DNA from: Methanocella paludicola SANAE
GTDB taxonomy: Archaea; Halobacteriota; Methanocellia; Methanocellales; Methanocellaceae
Length of the DNA: 64,000 bases
Assembly: GCF_000011005.1 (NCBI RefSeq)
Contig: NC_013665.1
Coordinates: 2,209,501 to 2,273,500 of the forward strand
Direction: 5' to 3'
Positions 58,572 through 64,000 of the stretch are shown piece by piece (the first letter of the stretch is position 1; the number at the start of each line of letters is the position of its first letter). The notes under the pieces were generated by a model. The model did not search any database, was not told where the DNA came from, and saw only the letters and a list, made by a program, of their open reading frames with translations. The translations under genes were made by a program, and so were the position numbers.

Positions 58572-58616
58572 GCCTTCCGGCCCCCAAATAAACGAGATTA
58601 CAGAAAAGCCAGACGC

Positions 58617-59174
<558 letters not shown>

Positions 59175-59218
59175 TTATGGCCCGTTAGTATTTAAATTGT
59201 GTCTCAGGACAAACTTAT

Positions 59219-59863
59219 ATGTGGGGAGAGCTATTTGTTAAAAATACCATGGTGAACATAACGAAGTACCGGGACCGGCTCATCCATTATATCGACCCCG
59301 TGGCCCGCGTGTTCGCAAAAATGGGGCTCACCCCGAATCAGCTCACCCTTATCTCGTTACTGTTCGGCATCGCATCGGCGGCCCTCTACGGGCTCCAGCA
59401 TGCCTGGCTGGCGGCTGCCTTTCTCCTCCTGTCGGGCCTCTTCGACTTCATCGACGGCGGCGTGGCCCGCATTAACGATAAAGCCTCCACGTTCGGCGCC
59501 GCCATCGACTGGATCATCGACAAGTACGTCGACTGCCTGGTGCTCATTGGCATCGGCCTCGGAGGGCTGGCCGACATGCGTATCGTCGCCATCGCCGTCT
59601 TCGGCTCGATGATTAACACGTTCATTAAGCCGGTCACCTACGCCGAGATCGGGTTCGATAAGAAGGAGGACGGCAAGATAAAGGACCCGCTGGAGGGCAT
59701 TGGCATATTCGGCCGGCCCGAGACCGCCATCACGCTCATCGTGCTCTCGCTCTTCGACCAGCTTTACTGGGCGGTCGTCATCGTCGCCGTCATGACGAAT
59801 TTCTCGGCGCTCCAGAGGATCGTCTACTTGTACACGCATATGAGACAGCGCGATAGGCTATGA
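59219..59863 (+). CDS. CDP-alcohol phosphatidyltransferase, probable archaetidylinositol phosphate synthase
   Basis: A 214-residue membrane enzyme with five to six helices. The CDP-alcohol motif is complete: DFIDGGVARINDKASTFGAAIDWIIDKYVD (D-G-x2-A-R-x8-G-x3-D-x3-D, about 75-102). Archaeal homologues join CDP-archaeol to inositol 1-phosphate. ATG 59219 fits a leaderless transcript from a TATA-like GTATTTAAATT near 59195; ATG 59249 is an alternative. It overlaps the PHP gene by four bases. Confidence 0.88.
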   Translation: MWGELFVKNTMVNITKYRDRLIHYIDPVARVFAKMGLTPNQLTLISLLFGIASAALYGLQHAWLAAAFLLLSGLFDFIDGGVARINDKASTFGAAIDWIIDKYVDCLVLIGIGLGGLADMRIVAIAVFGSMINTFIKPVTYAEIGFDKKEDGKIKDPLEGIGIFGRPETAITLIVLSLFDQLYWAVVIVAVMTNFSALQRIVYLYTHMRQRDRL

Positions 59864-60498
59864 AAGTCGACATGCACCTTCACACCTCTAAGTCGGACGG
59901 CAGGGATAGCCTGCATAACATGGTGGAAGCCGCCGAATCGAAAGGGCTCGATCTTATTGCGATTACCGACCATGGCCCCGGCCACGGGAGCGGCATCACC
60001 GAGCAGCAGGCCCTGGAGACGAAAAAGGAAGCCGAAAGGCTTCAGCCGAACTATCGTGTAAAGATTCTGGCCGGTATCGAGGCGGAGATACTGCCCACTG
60101 GAGAGGTATTACTGGAGAGCCGGGAAGGGCTGGACATCGTCCTGGCGTCGTTCCATGGGGCGCCTTCCGAGGAGGTGTACTACCGGGCCGTCCTGAGGGC
60201 CGTTACTGACCCCAAAGTGGACGTGCTGGCCCATCATGCCTGGATATCAGGCCGGTTCGCCCCCATCGCGCAATACGACGACGATCTGGTGGAGCTTATG
60301 GCGACGCACGATGTGGCCATCGAGCTCAACTCGAAGCATGCGCTCCCATCATGGGATTTTCTCCAAAAGTGCAAAGACAGGGGCGTGAAGTATACGATCG
60401 GCAGCGACGCCCACAAAGTGGCCGATGTCGGCTCCGTCGCATGGGCCAGGAACACCGCCCGCCACATCTTCAAGGATGAAGGGCTGTTCATGCCCTGA
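59860..60498 (+). CDS. PHP-domain metal-dependent phosphoesterase
   Basis: A 212-residue PHP domain protein with metal ligands in VDMHLHTSKSDGR (about 3-15), AITDHGPGHG, GIEAEI, HHAW and GSDAH. It probably hydrolyses a phosphoester such as a sugar phosphate, histidinol phosphate-like or lipid head-group phosphate. Its start overlaps the archaetidylinositol phosphate synthase gene, so removal of the phosphate from archaetidylinositol phosphate is an attractive but unproven idea. Confidence 0.88.
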   Translation: MKVDMHLHTSKSDGRDSLHNMVEAAESKGLDLIAITDHGPGHGSGITEQQALETKKEAERLQPNYRVKILAGIEAEILPTGEVLLESREGLDIVLASFHGAPSEEVYYRAVLRAVTDPKVDVLAHHAWISGRFAPIAQYDDDLVELMATHDVAIELNSKHALPSWDFLQKCKDRGVKYTIGSDAHKVADVGSVAWARNTARHIFKDEGLFMP

Positions 60499-60552
60499 AT
60501 TTTTTCAGAGCGATGTTCATACGAAGCCTTTATATATAATGTATTACTATTG

Positions 60553-60593
60553 GTAACTAAGTTACTTGTAGTAACAGTTATACCAGTAGTAAC
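60553..60593 (+). promoter_or_regulatory. operator-like GTAAC/GTTAC cluster before the tetR gene
   Basis: GTAAC at 60553, GTTAC at 60561, GTAAC at 60571 and GTAAC at 60589 form overlapping dyads (GTAACTAAGTTAC, and GTTACTTGTAGTAAC which is a perfect 5-bp inverted repeat). They lie just after a TATA-like CTTTATATATAATG (60530-60543) where the transcript should start, a good place for TetR autorepression. Confidence 0.6.
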
Positions 60594-60618
60594 AAAGCAG
60601 CACAGGACCGTGGTATAT

Positions 60619-61254
60619 ATGCCCATACAGGACAGGAGAAAGCGGGAAAAGGAACAGCGGGAGACAAGTATCCTTGACGCGGCCGAGAAGCTCTTCATCA
60701 AGAAGGGCTTCGAAGGCACGTCCATGGACGACATCGCGGCGGCCGTCGAGCTATCCAAGCCGGCGATCTACAGGTACTTCGCCAATAAGGAGGAACTCTA
60801 CCTGGCGGTCGCGTACCGTAGCGTCGGAATTGTCTGCGCCATGATGGAGGAGTACGTGGAAAAAGGCATCACGGGCCTCGAGAAGGCGTACGCGACAGGC
60901 CGTGCCTTCTACGACTTTTACCTGAAGTACCCGGACCAGTACCGGCTCATGATGAACCTCTCGTACGTCGGCAGCGCTGGCCAAGACAGCCCCTACATGA
61001 AAAAGATCCGGGAAGCGACCGGCGGGAACCTGAAGCTCATGTGCCGTGCCATCGACGCGGGCAAGAAGGACGGCACGTTGAGGAGCGATTTCGACACCCT
61101 GATGACCGCCGTCTACTTCATGGAGTCGCTGTCGACGGCGCTGGAAGTCTCGCCGGGCCACAAGAGGCTCCTCCTGCTCAAAGGCCACAGCCACCGCGAC
61201 TACGTCGAGCACTCAATGGAACTTATGCTGCACTCGATCAAGAAATACGATTAA
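60619..61254 (+). CDS. TetR family transcriptional regulator
   Basis: A 211-residue regulator. The N-terminal helix-turn-helix (about 15-62) reads ILDAAEKLFIKKGFEG, TSMDDIAAAVELSKPAIYRYF, NKEELYLAV, the standard TetR pattern. The C-terminal ligand domain (about 75-211) is helical with TGRAFYDFYLKYPDQYRLMM. ATG 60619 is chosen; the upstream frame would be made of the operator repeats. The CCG-domain gene follows 19 bases later and is the likely target together with tetR itself. Confidence 0.93.
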   Translation: MPIQDRRKREKEQRETSILDAAEKLFIKKGFEGTSMDDIAAAVELSKPAIYRYFANKEELYLAVAYRSVGIVCAMMEEYVEKGITGLEKAYATGRAFYDFYLKYPDQYRLMMNLSYVGSAGQDSPYMKKIREATGGNLKLMCRAIDAGKKDGTLRSDFDTLMTAVYFMESLSTALEVSPGHKRLLLLKGHSHRDYVEHSMELMLHSIKKYD

Positions 61255-61273
61255 ACTTACAGGAGTAATGTAA

Positions 61274-62179
61274 ATGAATACCGAAGCGCAAAATGGCCGG
61301 GCGGACTGCTTTCCGCCGGCATCGATCTATTATTATGTAAAGGCCAGCCTGCCTGTGGCCTTGAGCCCGAATGACCTCGATGGTCTCTACAGGTGCACGC
61401 TATGTAACCACTGCGGGATGGCCGGGATGAACAGGGACGCGAGGAATAAGGCGATAGGCAAGGATAACATTGCGCCCCACGTCGCGATGGTGCGTGACAG
61501 TATCAGTAAATATGGTAATCCCTATGGCATCGCTGCATCGCCGGCAGGAGAGGCTCAGGGACGCATGGAGACCGTGCTGTTCAGGGGATGTACGCCCAGG
61601 TATAAGACGCCTGAGATCCACGAGGCGGCGAAGCGCGTGCTCGACCGTGAAGGCGTTAAATACGGCATCCTGGATGGCGAGACTTGCTGCGGGAACATAC
61701 TGTTCAACCTCGGCGATAAGGTATCGGGCATGGAAGCCGTGAGGAAGAACGTAGAAAAATTCAGGGAAGCGGGCACGAAGCGCATCATCGCTATCTGTCC
61801 CGGCTGCTATAGCGCCCTGAATAAATATTATAAAGGCTTCGAAGGGTTCGAGCCCGAGATCGTTCTGGCCGCCGACATGATAAAGGGCCAGTCGTCAGAC
61901 ATCGGCGAGTACAGAGTGCAGTACTCCTGCCACGCGAAGGAGAAGGGCGAAGTCGTCCGTAAGCTTGTCCCGGGCGCGTCCAGGAACGCATCGGGTGACT
62001 GCTGCGGCGCCGGCGCAGGGCTCAGGATGCATGACCGCCAGATGGCGGAGGCCAAAGCGAGGAAAACTGCGAACGTATCCGGCACCATCATTACGTACTG
62101 TCCGTTCTGTTACATTAGCCTGTCAGCGGTGGACCCGGGCAACGTGAAGGATATTTATATGCTACTGGACGGCCGCTGA
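61274..62179 (+). CDS. CCG-domain (Fe-S)-binding protein, HdrB/HdrD-like
   Basis: A 301-residue protein with two CCG domains: FRGCTPRYKTPEI, GETCCGNILF and CPGCY (about 98-180), then YSCHAKEKGEV, GDCCGAGAG and CPFCYISL (about 215-290). Such domains bind the special 4Fe-4S cluster of heterodisulfide reductase and related oxidoreductases. The N-terminal LYRCTLCNHCGMAG near 33-46 looks like part of a ferredoxin cluster site. AGGAG precedes ATG. Its electron partner is unknown; control by the adjacent TetR is likely. Confidence 0.87.
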   Translation: MNTEAQNGRADCFPPASIYYYVKASLPVALSPNDLDGLYRCTLCNHCGMAGMNRDARNKAIGKDNIAPHVAMVRDSISKYGNPYGIAASPAGEAQGRMETVLFRGCTPRYKTPEIHEAAKRVLDREGVKYGILDGETCCGNILFNLGDKVSGMEAVRKNVEKFREAGTKRIIAICPGCYSALNKYYKGFEGFEPEIVLAADMIKGQSSDIGEYRVQYSCHAKEKGEVVRKLVPGASRNASGDCCGAGAGLRMHDRQMAEAKARKTANVSGTIITYCPFCYISLSAVDPGNVKDIYMLLDGR

Positions 62180-62326
62180 TGTGAACATCGCGACCGTTTA
62201 ACTTTTTTTATCAGAGGGCCGGAAACGCCGAAAATCTTAAGCCAATGAGCACACACTTAAATCCTCGCGGCCATATTTTAGTCAAAGCATTTCCAGGCTG
62301 AGACCCGTTATGGAAAAGTGATCAAA

Positions 62327-62641
62327 ATGGAATTTTGTCCCAAATGTAAAAGCATCATGATCCCCAACTCAGGCATCCTCAAGTGCCGCAAGTGCGGCTT
62401 CGAGAAGAAGGCCTCGAAGGAGGCGGTCATCGTCGGAGGCCCCGAAAAGCCCCTGCGCGAGATGACCATCCTGGAGGATAAGGAGGCGGCCGGGCTTCCG
62501 ACCACCGAGGACCAGAAGTGTCCCGACTGCGGCAACCAGAAGGCGTACTGGTGGATGAGGCAGCTCAGGAGCGCCGATGAGAGCGAAGTGCGCTTTTTCC
62601 GCTGTACCCAGTGCGGTAAGACCTGGCGAGAATACAATTGA
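62327..62641 (+). CDS. tfs: transcription factor S (TFS)
   Basis: A 104-residue homologue of TFIIS and Rpb9 that induces transcript cleavage by backtracked RNA polymerase. The N-terminal zinc ribbon is FCPKCKSIMIPNSGILKCRKCG, and the C-terminal ribbon CPDCGNQKAYWWMRQLRSADE carries the acidic hairpin (RSADE) required for cleavage, then RCTQCGKTW. ATG 62327 follows AAGTGATCAAA; GTG 62318 is in frame but less likely. It precedes pcn, a common archaeal pairing. Confidence 0.95.
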   Translation: MEFCPKCKSIMIPNSGILKCRKCGFEKKASKEAVIVGGPEKPLREMTILEDKEAAGLPTTEDQKCPDCGNQKAYWWMRQLRSADESEVRFFRCTQCGKTWREYN

Positions 62642-62713
62642 GCCTCAAGCGCAAGTATAACTATAAATAAAGGGATAAGTAAAAAATATAGAAATCATTC
62701 AAGGAGACGGTAT

Positions 62714-63454
62714 ATGTTCAAGGCGGTAATCAACGCAGAGGTCCTGAAGGACGCCATCGAGGCCGTATCCACGCTGGTCGACGAGGCCAAGTTCCACATC
62801 ACCAAGGACGGCATCTCCGCCAGGGCCGTAGACCCGGCGAACGTCGCCATGGTATCGTTCGACCTGAAGGCTGGCGCCTTCGAGTCGTATAACGCCACGG
62901 ACGGCGAGATCGGCGTAGACCTGACCAGGATGAACGACATCCTGGGCATGACCTCGAAGGACGATAAGATCGAGCTGAATCTGAACGAAGAGACCCGTAA
63001 GCTGGAGATCCGCACCGGCGGCCTGGCATATACCCTGTCGTTACTGGACCCGACCTCTATCCGGAAGGAGCCCAAGGTGCCGAAGCTGGAACTTCCCGCG
63101 AAGATCGTGCTGAACGGCGCCGAGCTCAAGCGTGCCGTCAAGGCCGCCGAGAAGGTATCCGACCACATGGCGCTGGGCGTCGTCGATAAGACGTTCTACG
63201 TCGAGGCCGAGGGCGACCTGGACAAGGTCCGCCTGGATATCCCGGAGTCGAGCCTCATCTCTATCCAGTCCACCGGCAACGTGCGCTCGCTGTTCTCGCT
63301 GGATTATTTAAATGATCTGGCGAAGTCCCTGGGCAAGGCCGAGAAGGTCAGCATCGACCTGGGCACGGACTATCCCGTTAATTTCACGTTCAACATCGCC
63401 GGCGGCAACGGTACCGTTACGTACCTGCTGGCGCCCCGGATTGAATCTGAATAA
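62714..63454 (+). CDS. pcn: DNA polymerase sliding clamp (PCNA)
   Basis: The 246-residue trimeric clamp that tethers polymerases, ligase and FEN1. It has FKAVINAEVLKDAIEAVSTLVDEAKF at the start, the interdomain connector ELPAKIVLNGAELKRAVKAAEK near 130-150 and the C-terminus YLLAPRIESE. TATA-like AACTATAAATAAAGG at 62658-62672 and AAGGAGACGG before ATG give it a separate promoter and good ribosome binding site. Confidence 0.97.
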   Translation: MFKAVINAEVLKDAIEAVSTLVDEAKFHITKDGISARAVDPANVAMVSFDLKAGAFESYNATDGEIGVDLTRMNDILGMTSKDDKIELNLNEETRKLEIRTGGLAYTLSLLDPTSIRKEPKVPKLELPAKIVLNGAELKRAVKAAEKVSDHMALGVVDKTFYVEAEGDLDKVRLDIPESSLISIQSTGNVRSLFSLDYLNDLAKSLGKAEKVSIDLGTDYPVNFTFNIAGGNGTVTYLLAPRIESE

Positions 63455-63492
63455 AACTAACCCATTTTCTATTTTATTATGCGATAGCCAGG

Positions 63493-63650
63493 GCGCACTA
63501 AGCCTGATAAGAAGGCACGAAGACGATTTCAGCCACGAAGCGACTCGAAGCCGGCTCTAAGCGACTCGAAGATATCTAAAAATTAATAATAACTTCGTGT
63601 TGCTTCAGGCCTGCTTTGTGTAACTTTGAGGCTGAATACGTTTAGTGCAT
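63493..63650. repeat. degenerate inverted-repeat element, copy E
   Basis: GCACTAAGCCTG at the left end pairs with the right end CGTTTAGTGC, and the arms hold CGATTTCAGCCACGAAGCGAC against a matching TTTGAGGCTGAATACG region. CACGAAG and CTCGAAG heptamers repeat along the left arm. It is shorter than copies A-C but uses the same heptamer grammar. It fills most of the 275-base spacer between convergent pcn and the KGG gene. Confidence 0.65.
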
Positions 63651-63729
63651 TCTTAATGAGCTTTAGCGTGGCTTAATCGAATTAAAAAATGGCGCCAGGG
63701 CCCCGAAGGAGCCCCGCAATGAGGTCCGG

Positions 63730-63915
63730 CTAGTAGCGGCGCCGCCCCGACTCAGACTCCTTACCGCGCTCGATGAGCTCACGCACCCGCTGCCCGCCTT
63801 TCGAGCCGCCCTTGTGGCCGATGGCCTCGTAGAACTCGTGCCCGTGAGATTTGGAGGTGGCCAGGCCGCCTTTTCTGCCCGCCTCCCTGACGCTGATGTT
63901 TCCTTTTTCTACCAT
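63730..63915 (-). CDS. KGG-repeat stress-type small protein
   Basis: A 61-residue basic protein with the KGG motif of bacterial general stress proteins: VREAGRKGGLATSKSHGHEFY and IGHKGGSKGGQRVRELIERGK. No membrane span. ATG 63915 is six bases after AGGAGG; ATG 63921 would touch that site. Members are linked to desiccation and stress tolerance in bacteria; the biochemical role is unknown. Confidence 0.82.
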   Translation of the reverse strand: MVEKGNISVREAGRKGGLATSKSHGHEFYEAIGHKGGSKGGQRVRELIERGKESESGRRRY

Positions 63916-64000
63916 TTCCATCCTCCTGTATAGCAGTTTCTGATACCTAGAATCCCATTTACGCCTATACAAATTAAAATGACCCTTAAAAAACGCAGAA

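Overview
The window is archaeal and looks like a methanogen-related euryarchaeon of the Methanocella (Rice Cluster I) type. Support comes from archaeal-type ribosomal protein and RNA polymerase operons (uL30-uL15-secY-adk and uS13-uS4-uS11-rpoD, with a ferredoxin-bearing RpoD), an A-type ATP synthase, thermosome, PCNA, TFS, Cbf5, LSm, L37e, archaeal phosphopantothenate and archaetidylinositol synthesis, BRE/TATA-type promoters and a tRNA intron of the bulge-helix-bulge kind. The genus is an inference; no rRNA or methanogenesis core gene is present. Many starts are TTG or GTG, and several genes look leaderless.

Layout. 1-4980: end of the spectinomycin-type ribosomal operon with secY, adk, a DUF106 membrane protein, cmk and cbf5, then an intron-containing tRNA-Ser. 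5129-9253: methyltransferase, lipoprotein, DUF47 protein, PAS protein and a sensor kinase. 9254-12446: a long leader, then uS13-uS4-uS11-rpoD, a terminator and tRNA-Leu. 12490-22384: efflux pump, nitroreductase, small and secreted proteins, 6-phosphogluconate dehydrogenase, phosphopantothenate synthetase, a YqjD/YqjE-like membrane trio, and larE-larC1. 22465-33237: DNA-processing genes (PD-(D/E)XK nuclease, Lhr helicase with phosphoesterase, a Ski2-type helicase fused to a NucS-like DNA-binding domain and HRDC), interrupted by a thioredoxin/CcdA pair. 33356-36485: unknown protein, FMN-binding protein, purF, L37e and LSm. 36712-45485: A-type ATP synthase, with K-E-C-F-A-B-D on one strand meeting I-H on the other. 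45735-50783: PUA protein, SepF, ZPR1, HEAT-like protein and a complete ruvC-ruvA-ruvB operon. 51490-59863: CBS protein, small nuclease, thermosome, phosphomevalonate dehydratase subunits, S2P protease, NadM and archaetidylinositol phosphate synthase. 59860-63915: PHP phosphoesterase, TetR with its CCG-domain partner, TFS, PCNA and a KGG-repeat protein.

The most unusual content is threefold. First, a full bacterial-type RuvCAB Holliday junction system sits in an archaeal genome. Second, a family of about 324-bp near-palindromic elements (three close copies, two diverged relatives) lies mostly between convergent genes. Third, a helicase-Sec63-NucS-like-HRDC fusion is present. No CRISPR array, insertion sequence with transposase, prophage or plasmid gene was seen.
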